This document shows, piece by piece, positions 48,401 through 60,400 of a DNA stretch of 64,000 bases (its first letter is position 1; each line of letters opens with the position of its first letter). A model generated the notes under the pieces. The model did no database searches. It was not told the DNA's origin and saw only the letters and a list, made by a program, of their open reading frames with translations. Source of the stretch: Oxyruncus cristatus (taxonomy: Eukaryota > Chordata > Aves > Passeriformes > Cotingidae); contig VXAY01006082.1 in NCBI GenBank assembly GCA_013399855.1, positions 226,671 through 290,670 on the forward strand. Direction: 5' to 3'. The translations under genes and the position numbers were made by a program.

Positions 48401-51400
48401 CATTAAAGGCTTTAATCTCTGTGTTATGTGCTCTTAAAATTCTGTTAAGTGACTATCTATAAACAAATATACAAAGAACTTCACTTGCAAAAATGAGGAC
48501 AAATTCACAGGGTTGCACATTCTTGGCAGGGTTTTTTTGGGGTGGGAGGGAATCTGTCTATGTGCAAATTACAGCGTGAATTTGTGGCAACTGCAACACT
48601 ATTTACCTGCATAGATGTGGTCAGAGCAGAAATCTTATCCTTTTCCTTTGATTATGGGGCGAAATTATGCATGCAGGAGGCAAGCACAGCACATTCACTG
48701 TGCTGCTGAACCTTTACACCCTGCTTTAGCTGAGAGTGTTTGTGTGTCTGCAACCAGAGCTATTTCTCAGAGGGCTGAAAGGGAATTTGGTAGCTCCCTT
48801 CAGTTGTTTTCTGCCAGAGGCATCAACAGCTCTGCTATGTTCTTCTCCTTGGGGAGTGGCTGTCAGTTTCTGCATAAGGTGATGTTTGTACTTTAATAAA
48901 AGTCTCTGGTGGTTTCCAAATTGCCAAAATACCGCATTTGGCATTCGCTTTATTTAAAGCCTGATGTTCTCCATGGCAACTGACCAAAATCTGATCTAAG
49001 TCATTGTCTTTGAATTCAGCCTCAAGGAAACCAGGTTATTTTTAGTGATAAATTTGTCCTTCAAGTGGATTTTTGGGTTGTGGGTAAGGGTGACCTGTGG
49101 GCTCTTTGGGTGTGGGCAAGGTGGGAACCCTGTAAGTAAGCAATAGCAGGTCAGCTCTGCACCTGGGAGCTGGGTCACCAGGTTGTGGGATGGGATCGGG
49201 CCTTCGGCAGAGAAGGGAGCAAGAGGGCAATTGCTTTGATTTGAATTTTGAATGAGCTTGTTGATCCACTCCTTGCAGCGAGCTCACCTCAGCCGACCAC
49301 CAGTCTTACGAATAGAAAAGTAACCTTGAAATACAGATATTGCTTTGATGTTTTACAGGTAGATCAGTATCCTAGCTGACTGCAGGGATTCTCTTGCGCA
49401 GATCTGACCCTTGTTCAACTTTCCCTTTTCAGTCACTTGAAAATCCATCTCTGCCTGCGGGGTTATGTTGTCAATCCTTAAACTGATTTCGTTTATAATC
49501 TGTACAGCCCCAGATTTCTCATGGAGCTATTGCAAACTGTGGAATAACGTGAGAATTGTCTTTCAGTTACGTAGGAGACTGTGAGATTCACATGGACATA
49601 TCGAAATTTAATCTTGGCGTGAAAGGTGTCCAGGTACGTACCGTGCTGACGTTGTCTGTTCAAGGCTGTGTGGGGCAGGAGGCAGCACGTCCCAGTGGGG
49701 AGGTCATGGGCTTGGAACTATTGGCTTTATCTCCTTGTGTTTTGGCTGGGGAAACGGTGCCTTCCATGGAAAGCCCCTAAATACCACTTTTAAGCTTTGT
49801 AGTGTGACTCTTAAACAGGGTCAGTGCTAGAGCATTGAGTCTGTGTGGGGCAGCTTCTGCCACTGGAATTCAGAGGAGCTCCATGTTGGTGGAGAACTTC
49901 AGAAGAACCAGGATGTTCATAAACTGGTGTAGATTAAACCAACAACCTGTTCTTACAATGTTGAAAGCTAGTAGGCAGAGCCCTCCATTCTATGGCAGGA
50001 TTGCAGAGACCACAAACATAGCAATCATCACCTGGTACCAGTAGCAATGGTTTGGTGGGAGGAGGTTTTTGTTGTTATTAAATTCTAAATAAAATACGCT
50101 TCAAGCAGGATTTTTAAAATTACCTCCATCTCTGAAAAGCTCACAATTTTGAAACTGCATCCTGAGAATACCTTAACACGCAGCTTTCCTTGTTCTGTTC
50201 TGTTTGCAGTTGTATATTACGTTGCGGGTGATCCTGGAACCTCTTCTAACTGATGCACCTTTTGTTGGAGCAGTGACCTTGTTTTTTATGCAGAAACCGG
50301 TGAGTCAGCAGTGAACTGCTCTCTGCAACCTTCTTGCTTCGTGATCTGTCTCAGAGCTTGGACAGGTCTTCAGTGAGTGACATGAGCTGTCCATCACTGG
50401 TAACCCAGACTGCATCACTGTGAATGCCTCCTGGTGCAGGTGCTTGAATAACAAATGCCTCATTGTTCAGTGCTCCTCTTGAACTCCAGGAGGACCTGAG
50501 TTAATTTGCCCCATACCTTTGTGGTAGTGCTGAAAAAGTTACCTGCTTCACTCTCAGAATGGGAGTGCTGCCACCCTCCTTCTGGTGACAGCACAGTTTC
50601 CTAGGCCTTTGCCGCAAGATTCCTGGCTGGTGGATATTCCCATTCGTAGATTTTAAACGCAGTCATCTTGCAGACCATTCAACCGTGGTTGCCTTTTGAA
50701 AGCTTGCCTCTTTAAGGTCATGTGCCTTGTAGTGAATTGTAGTTTAACAAAATATGAGAAACCTTCTAGTCCTGTAAGGACCAGTTAATTATCTTATGGC
50801 ACACAGCTTTGCTTGTGGGTTCTGCTCTGCTTGAGTTCATGGGAGTCATACATGTTTGATCTCGGATGAGGTGTTCTTGTGTTTAGATTTAGTAGCACTA
50901 TTTTAGCACATGAGAAAAGCCTCTTTTTGTTTATTGTGAGAGTAGGGATACAGACACCCCCCTGCCTCAGGGTATAGGCCAACCTCTAAGTGAAAGGATG
51001 AGGAAACAACTTCAAAGTCTAGGTAGAGTTGTTGAATTTCCTGCATGACCTCAGGGCATCTGCCAGTGGCTATTGCTAAGGGCTGAATGCTACCTTTCCT
51101 TGTGCTTGCAGGTTGAGTCCCAGTGATACCCTCATTTCAGGATGGCAGATAAAATAAATAAGGGAATTGATACCAGCTATTGGTTTTACTGTACAGATGC
51201 AGTCAATTACTGGTGCAGGTTTTCCTTTCTTTTAACAACTGGCTTTGTTTTAGAATAATTTCCCCTTTAAATTCTACATTTGTTTTGAAATAAATTTTAA
51301 TAGTCCTGTAAATTTTTTCTCCCTGATCTTGTTGTAGCATTTGGAAATCAACTGGGCAGGCATGAGCAACCTCCTGGATGTCCCAGGGATTAAGTGAGTG

Positions 51401-54400
51401 TCTACTTTGCTTCGCTTTATTCATATTCTAAAAGCCTTTAGAAACTGGGTCTTCAGTAATCTTCAAAGCTGTTCTCAAGAACGTTGTGTAAAAGGTTGTG
51501 TTGTGTGCGTTGTGCTGGATACTCATCCCATAGTATGTGGCTGTGGAGTTTGCAAAACCTGAGGAGGGTGCTTTTTACATTCCGTCAAAACTGCTTCAAT
51601 CGCTTCATCTCATTTAGGATGGAAATAGTAAATCCCTCAAACGACAATGATTTAATGGTGAGGAATAGTTGCAGTCCCCCTGACAAACTGAAATGCAATC
51701 CATGATAAAGAAAACTGCATCAGATTTATAGGGGGAAATGTTCTCTTTTCATGTAATCTGCTCACCCTTTAGGTTATTCAGGAAATGTAGCTCTTCTGCA
51801 ATGCTTCCTGGATTGGTGTTGCACATAAAACTTGCACAGCAAGGATGAAAATCTTAGTGGTTTTCAGTACTGTAAGTTTCAAACTGTTTCACCAGATTGG
51901 GGATTAACTTTGTTTTTGTTCCTTAGTGTAAGGAGAAAATTCTGTTACATAAGATCAAAATATATTTGATTACTCAGCCTTTGCCTTTCTCCCTTCCAAT
52001 GCAAATGCAGACAGTTCTGTTCCCCACTGTTCTTCTGCAGCTCATGGTTTGCAGACTCACAGGAAGTGTCTGGCTACTTTAGGTGCCAGTTTATGCATTA
52101 AAGGGCCTCTGAAGACTTTTGATTTTGAGTGAGAAGCAGCTTTCTTTTTCTCTTAATGTGAGGCCAGAGTGGCCTTTTGCCCTGAAGTTTGGCCTGAGAA
52201 CTCCAGATTTTATCAGAGGAATTAATCTGTTCTTTTCCAACTTAGTTTCCCTAATCAGGGAGAAATTATGTAGGTGTTCCAACCTACAGCCTCTCATTAA
52301 GTGCAAATTTGGTGTCCTAAATTTTCGCTCCCTGGTTCTCTCACAGGGATTTGAACACAGAAATCTTTGCTTGTTCATGAGCCCTGCAATGAGAGCTGGG
52401 AGCAAAACTTGCCTGACCATGAAGGGGCTGAAGTACAGGTTTAACAAGAGCCCTCCCTTTCAAATGGATTGGGCTTACTTAGGAGAGTGAAGAAACTGGA
52501 TGCAGCTGTCTGTCCTCATGTACAACCCGTGTTTAGTTGGGTGCACCCTGAATACTTGAGAGAAGGGACAAATTCTGTGACATTCCTGTGGGTTTTTTTT
52601 TTTACAGGAAAGCCAACAGCCTGACCAAGGCTCCTGGTTTAACATTTGGAGTAGGAAACTACTTTTCTTATGTGTGAATCCAGCCTCCTCTGTGGATTGT
52701 GGCACTTTTGTTACACAGTCTTGCCCTGATAAGCAGTCTTATAAGCACTAGATTTATCAAGAAGATGAAAGTCTTCCGGATACTGGCTGCTCTTGGGTTT
52801 TCCTCATAATATTGTCTTTTGCTCATGAGAAGTGGTAGTGGTATGTTGAAATCCTCGCATTAATCACGTGGGGAGTACTGGACATCTGTGATTAGCCATG
52901 TATTTCTTGCTCAGGCAAAATAGTTCACGTTAGTTTTCCCTGCCATACAAAGAGAGCAATTGTAAAGAAAAGATTTAAAACAAGAAGCTAAAAATGTGTA
53001 AGTTGTAATTAGGCTGGAAGGTTCCCTGAACTCCAAGACGGTACCTTTAATTCAGCCAATGTGATCTCCAATTACTTGAACAAAAATTTTCCTTCTTAGC
53101 GCAAAATATTTCAAGATACAGAATTTTATCTTTTGCTTGGTCTTCTATTAAACTAAATGAGCTTGGGGCTTTTGTTTATTTGGGGATTGGCGGGGATTTT
53201 TTGTTTGTTTTTTTTTGTTTGTTTGGTTGGTTTTTTTTGTTTTACATGGCTGGCTTCTATTTCCCTTTTACAGTAAGGTGTCAGCATGTGACCAGGAGCA
53301 GGCAGCAGTGTGCTCTCAGGCCATGATCCAAGTCTTAAAAACTACCTCGAGGCCTTGAGCCCCCTGAGAAATGGTGAAACTTCCTGATTCCCTCCTCACC
53401 TTGCCCATCCCAGAAGGCACATGAGTTTCCCTTGTTTGGGTGTGTGAATGATGTCACACAGCCTAAGCTCCCATTCATCATTTACAACCTGCTAGAGCCA
53501 AATTGTATCACTAAATTGAAGTTGAGTGGCCACTCTGCAACTCTTTTGTAGAATCATTTAGGTTGGAAAAGACTTTTAGAGATCATCAAGTTCAACCATT
53601 AACCTAACGCTGCCAAGCCCACCACTAAACCATGTGCCCAAGCACTGCTTTTACAGGTCTTTTAAATACTTCCAGGGATCGGGACTCAACCATTTCCCCC
53701 CCGTTGGCCTGTTCTAATGCTTGACACCCTTTGGGGGATTGTGGGCAGTATCGCTCACTTTGCAGTGCCCAGTTGCTTTTGCTGTGCCTCATTCTTTCGC
53801 TCTAACCGAGTTGTGATGGATTGTGGAAACTTAGGTTGCCTTTTCCCCCCCACCTGCAGTGTGATGTCAGACTCGTTAATTCAAGACTTCATTGCTGCGC
53901 GGCTGGTTCTGCCGAACAGGATCACAGTGCCTTTGAGAAAGAACATGAACATTGCCCACTTGAGGTTCCCTATCCCCCAGGTGAGGTGTTTTTTCAGTGA
54001 GAGTTTATCTTCCTGAGGGTGCAGTTGCCACCACGTGGGTGCTTGCAAGCTTAGTGACTTAGTATCCTGCATCAGCTCTTTCGACTTGAATTACGGGCTT
54101 TTTGTAGGTGGTATTTCAGAAAAATAACAGTAGATGTTGGAGAGTTCATAATTTAGGAGGGGGGAACACAGACACTGGGGATTCCTACCCTCTCTATACG
54201 GCGTAAGGAGTCTGTTTAGACTCTGAACTCATTTACCAATTAAACCTTTAGTCTCTGACTGAAGATCTGTGGTATACTCAAATGAGAGGATAAATACATG
54301 AACAATGAATGTCAAGCTATTTAAAATTTTTACTAGTGCTGAAAGAGTGTAAATAGGGAACTGGGAGGGTGACATCTCTTTGTTACAGAAAAATAATGGG

Positions 54401-57400
54401 GAGAAAACCCAAATCTCCTAAGCACTTGACATATCCGGGTCTTCAATCTCCTTTGTCCATCCAATACCTAATAATCTTATTAATGAGGATAAATATAAAT
54501 GAGTGACAAAAGTATGCTCCCTATTGCAAACATGCATCACCAAACTGAAGCTGAATGGCCACTGTGCAATAAAATAAGTCCCTGGCAATGGGTGCTTAAT
54601 TCCTTCTTCAGTCACTGGGAATTGATCCTTACACTTGATTTGACTGTGGCTATAATGCTGTGTGCATATTTATGCTTCTGATTTAAAAATAAATTGAATG
54701 TTATTTCCTACACAGTTATCTAGATTGCCTTGTGCATCTGCTTAAGGGTTTTTTCCCCTCTAGGTAAATGGTGGGAAAAGTGTTTTAATACAGCTGTCAC
54801 TGGAAATGTACGGCATCAAACTATGTGTCTTGGCAGAACTGTCACAGTGACTGCCCTTGCTGCCTGAAATAACTAGTTTTAGGAGGCAGCATATTATAAT
54901 TATCCAACGATTGCATTTTCATGACCGATTCTGTATCTTATTTTATTCAGGGGGTGGTAAGGGTTCATCTGCTAGAGGCTGAAAACCTTGTCCAGAAAGA
55001 CAGTTTCCTGGGTGCAATCAGGGGGAAGTCTGATCCGTACGCTCTCCTTCGCGTTGGCACAGTGCAGTATCGAAGCAAGACAGTTTCCCGAGATCTTAAT
55101 CCCATTTGGAACGAGACATTTGAGGTACTGAATCTTTTGATCTCTCCATCTGTAGGATGCACAGCTGTTCACATCCCTGTGCTTGGAGGACCTTCTCTTG
55201 TCTGACCCCACTGGAGCAGGCGGACTTCCTTGTTACTTGGTTGAGGCATTTCTGTCCCTTAAACAAGTTCAGATTTACATTGTAAACTTGAAATGTCATT
55301 CGGGTTGATCTGATCTACATGTGTGGGTTTTTGGAGGAGGTGCAAAGCCCTGATTTAAATATCAATCAGTGCAACTGTAGGCTGCTCTAGCATTGGTTCC
55401 TCTCCACTTATAAGGGATACCAGTTTGAGGAGTTTAACTTGTAGTTCAAAAATAAGCAAACTGAATTTGAAATATTTTCACCTATAATCAATTGTATTTG
55501 TTACACAATTAGCCACAAAATAGCAGAGAAGGTCCTTTGTGTGTTATACAACTGTGCAGTGTCGTGCTCTTGTCCACAGCTCTTTGGTTTTAATCAATAC
55601 CTCTTTCTCCTCCAGTTTGTTGTTCATGAAGTACCTGGTCAGGACTTAGAAGTGGACTTGTATGATGAAGATCCAGATAAAGATGACTTTATGGGCAGGT
55701 AAATTAGCATGACCTTTGCTCAGGGTCCAGTAGCCTCTGCTACAGGACACCTGGCTTATTTATATTGGTAATTTAATATTGTTGGAAGCCATTCCCTTTG
55801 CCCGGATATTGATACCAAGTTTTTAGTTTGTAGTGCAACTAACTTTGAGCAAGGTAGAGAGTGGCCCACACTGCTGCAGGGAATCCTGTAAAGCCATTAG
55901 AAGTGATGGGTATTACATGACTTGAGATTTAAGTATTTCAAGGGGGAGATTTCAGAAGTGTGAGTGCATTCTGGTGCATTCCTCCACCCAGGCAATGTGG
56001 AGAAGTTGTTGTTTGAAGCAGACTTGAGTGTGGGCTCTTATGGTGGTGATTTCTTTTCTCCCCAATGCCAGTATGCTGTATGCCTCAATATACAGTAAAA
56101 TGTTTGCTTTCTGCCTTTCAGCTTGCTTATAGGCCTAGTGGATGTGATGAATGACAGAACTGTTGATGAGGTAAAGATCGCAGCTTATTTCTAAATGTGT
56201 TGGTGGTGTATGTGCTTGCATGTGCTCATTTGTGCTCCCCCTCTGCTACTGCAGTATTTCTGTGTGCTTAAAGCTACCTTGCACACTTGCACAGTGGTAT
56301 TTTCACAGAAAGAACAGAAAACTTACAAAGTAGCCATTGCAATAATTTTTACAACTAAGCTGGTAACCCCAGACAGCCCTGAAGTTACACTGAGCCAGCA
56401 GTGGGGTATCTTGTGTTTATATCTTGTGTCCCGTATGTACCAAATGTTTCGTACAAGGCCTCGCATAAGGTTTGGTGAAGCAGTCTGATTGCTGAGGGGA
56501 GAAATGGTCTGATCTTATGGTGGTTCATCCTGCAACCCCACACTCTGCAAACAATGTCAGGGTGCCTGTCCTGTGCTGCTGCTGGTTGGAAATATCCGTG
56601 TGCTTTGCCTGCATGTGGGTATCTTATTTTCATTTTTCTCTGGCTTGTGTTTGTAAGTAGATGGACGTGCTAAAATCTAAGTGTCAAAAGTGCAATCTAA
56701 AGCCCTTAGAATACAACTCATGTTGTCTAATGTACATAAGTCTCAGAGACTGCCACACATGTATAAAAATTATCCTGCCTCACAGTTCTCAGGTTAACCT
56801 TTGTTGTCTCTGTTTAGTGGTTTCCCTTAAGCAAGACAACAAGCGGACACTTGCATTTAAAACTGGAGTGGCTTTCACTAGTAAACGACCAAGAAAAGCT
56901 ACATGAGGTGAGTATATTTGCTTAAAGGATTCAGGTACTCTGATCCCTGTCCAGTGATCAACAAAGGAGTGTGTAAAATTAGGAACCCCAGGCAAGTTTA
57001 CGGGAGTTTATTTTTGTCTGGCAAAGTTTTGGTGTGATTCCCTCCCTGCCGCTCCTACAGAGGAAGGGCATTTTCTTGCCCCAGGTCCCGTGGTAATTCG
57101 GAAGTAACTCAAATCTGGCAGCTCTTTTTGCTTGAATTGGCAAACCTTTGTTTGACTCACTGCAAAATAGCTTCTCACAGGTCCCTTCTTTGAGAGTTTT
57201 TCTCCTCCCTCTTCATCTTGGATCTGCGTAGGACCCCAGGCCCCTGAAATAACCTGCACTAGTTATAGACAAATACCCAGAACTGGTGCTTGGTAGGCCC
57301 ATATTTCCAAACTGTTGCTTGTCCAGCAGAGCTGTTTGGATAAAGCCCATCTCCCAAGGATGCTGTTTCTTCAAAACTAACCAAAACCACTGGAGTTCCA

Positions 57401-60400
57401 CTGAAGTGTATAATATTGTTTCCAAGCTTTGTTCTGCTGATACTGGATTGATGCTGATATATGTGGTTGAGCATGTTTTCAGGTGTCTTGCTGCACTGGG
57501 AAACCCAGCCAGTTCTGCACTGAGGGATTGATGAGCATTAAGGCCAGGGAATTGAAGAGACTTACACGTCTTACTGGTCTGCTTAGAACTGTCATGCTCT
57601 GTTGGCTTCTGCTCCCCTAAATTGCAAGTTTGAGGAGAAATGCAGAGAGCTGCATAACCTTCAGAAACTGCCCTTTGAATTTTGTTATATTTTACATTGT
57701 TCTTGGTGGGTGATCATGCCAACTTTGTATTTTGTTTTGTCTTGTCTTTCCCGGCCTTTGCAGGATAAGAAGGGTCTGTCTACAGCAATCCTGATAGTCT
57801 ACTTGGACAGTGCCTTCAACCTTCCAGTAAGTACAAACCACACGCAGCAGCCTTCACTCCTGACCCTCTCTTTTTAAGACCACAAACTTACTATTTTAAA
57901 TACTCTTTTACTAATTCAGAAAAACCACTTTGAGTATTCGAATGGTGAATGTGGAGCAAAGAAGATCAAAAATAACAAGTACCTCAAGGTAAAGTTTGTT
58001 TTTCTCTGATGCTTGCAAAACAATGTTCCGGATTATGGGGCATTGTAGCAACTGAAACTGGCTGTGGTTAAAGAGAAATAGCCCCTCCACTGCCAGAATC
58101 TAAGTGATCAGGGGTTCAAAGTAGTCATTGAAAGTCCATCCCTGCCCCAGTGAAAGTCTAGGAGATCCAAGTGAGAATGCAACACAGAAATTTTTGATTG
58201 TGTATGTGGTTGCCTATACTTTTATGCTTTGGACAGAGAGTCTGCAGACATCAGATTAGGTCATGATAACCCTTCTGCTGTTGCAGAGATTCTTCACATG
58301 CTGAGCTGTTCCAGCTTGACATTGGGGCAGAAGAAATATGCTTGTTTGTGGTAACCCTCCTGCTCACTGGAGACCTGACCACCAAATTCTTCCCTCCTTG
58401 TTTTTAGAGGGATTTAGAAGCCCCTGTCACTCCTGCCTCCTCTCTCATAGCTTCTGTTTACTTTTCCCCCAAATACTGTATTTTGCTACTGTGATGTAAA
58501 TGGTGGGTATAGGGAAGAATGTCTTTCTCCTTTTTTTCTTGAACAAGTTACACACAATCACAGCTCTGAGCTATGGATAAAGCTTCCCATTCTGTCCAAA
58601 TAGCTCCCCTCCTAAGCACCATCTTTACAACTGAGTTGAGTTACTAGCACTTAATGCTGAACCTCACTGTGAGTGCTTTGTATGCAGTGTTGTGCCAAGA
58701 CCAGTTCCTCAGCCTTGACTTCTGTAGCATTAGTGCAGAGAAGCACAGTACAAGCGGTTCAGTATCGTTGCTTCTGGAGAAGAATTGTTACTTGGTGGCA
58801 AAGACTTGCTTCTGTCTGCGTGTCCTGAGCCTTGGAAACCAATTTGGAAAGTCCTGTTTCATTCAGGAATGATGAAAACTTCCCACTGAGCCTTCAACTC
58901 TCTTCTCTGTTTCCTCCCAGGCTTCTGATGATTTTTTTTAACTGCTCACCTGTTGAAACCTAAGTACATAAAATTTTGACTTAAATGTGTATTCTTGATG
59001 GTAAATATTGTGCTGTGTTATGGCTGGAGGCTGTCCTGTGCACTACACTCTGCAGATGTCCTACATCTGAAAAATATTGTCAGCTTTCCAGCAACTTAAG
59101 TAACAGTAGTGGTGTGATACTGCTCTCTGTAAACTATAAATTTCTCAATTCTTTTTCTGATTTCTTTTTTCCTTGTATTAAATGACAGAAGATGGAACGA
59201 GAACCTTCCTCGTTTGTTCTTCTCACAGTTGGAAACAAGACTCAGAAGAGCAAGGTGACGCTGTTTTAACTCTTTTGCTTTCCTTAAATACTCTCTATTT
59301 TGTGGGTGACTATTTCCAAGTAGCTTCTAGGAAGGGAAGGACTTCTTGTGAAGCTGATGTGAAGAGCTGTAGTTATGGTGAGAGCTGCAGAGCCTGGGAG
59401 TTGGGGGTCAGTCAGCACATGGAACCACTGCATCACTGAGTTGTGGTGGTTAGTGGCTGTCTGACCAGCTGCTGTACAGATGTGTGGTTTTGTGCTCATT
59501 GCCACAAGGTCATATTGGTCAGGACACTCTAGTTCTATAAGGGTTGAAGAGAAAAAAATGATAGGTCTCAAATCTGGCTCATGCTTTCTCAGAGCAGGGT
59601 GTCGTTTGCATCAATCTGGCCTTTGTTTCCCCATCAGAGTCTTTCCTGGCTCCTCCTGTGTATCACAGTTTTACTGATTTTTTTTTTTTTTTTTCTTTTT
59701 CTTCTTTTTTCACCTGTACCACATGTATCTGGGTCTCCTCCCAGATAAACTTTCATTTTCAGTTCCTTTTTCATTATTTAAAAATTACTTTTGACTGATG
59801 AGTACGAGCAACAGCTGAGCTCTGCCCTCCCAGTAGCTGCTGCGTTTGCTGTCCTGCAGCTGGATGCAGATGAGGGCAGCCCTGTGTTCTTTTGGACACC
59901 CAACAAATAGAAATGAATCCTCTTGGCTGCGCATGGGCGTGTAGGACTGACACCTGTTTTCCTTTGTTTCTTCCACCTGCTCCACCCAGGAATTGGGTTC
60001 TACTTGCATTTTTACCTTTTTTGGCTTTCCCTCTCCCTACCACATCACTTGCCTCTCCTCAGCTAGGTAAGACTTCCAGCCTTTCCCTGCTCCTTTCCCC
60101 TTGCTGCCAGCAGTTGTGGCCTGGCGGAGACAGCTGGTTTATGGAGCAGCCACAGCCCCCACGGATGCTTTCCATGCTCTTTCATCCTTGAAGTGGATGG
60201 TACTTAAGCTGTGCCATCCTACTCTTCCCACAAGCTCTACACCCCTGAAACTGTCCCTCTAGCTTTCCTGCCCTTCCCTGTCAGCTCACTGTGGCTTTGG
60301 GAGCTGGCTCTGGGTGCCTGCAGGCTGGAAGCAGCACTCTGGATCTCCGTGGGTGGAGAGGTGGGAGGGAGGGAGCGGTGCCTTGCTGCAGGTGAGGCAG

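Noticed and set aside
52091..52490. Open frames of about 120 codons on both strands in ESYT3 intron 7
   Set aside because: Two opposed frames of similar length with no splice signals or family resemblance; most likely a local lack of stops.
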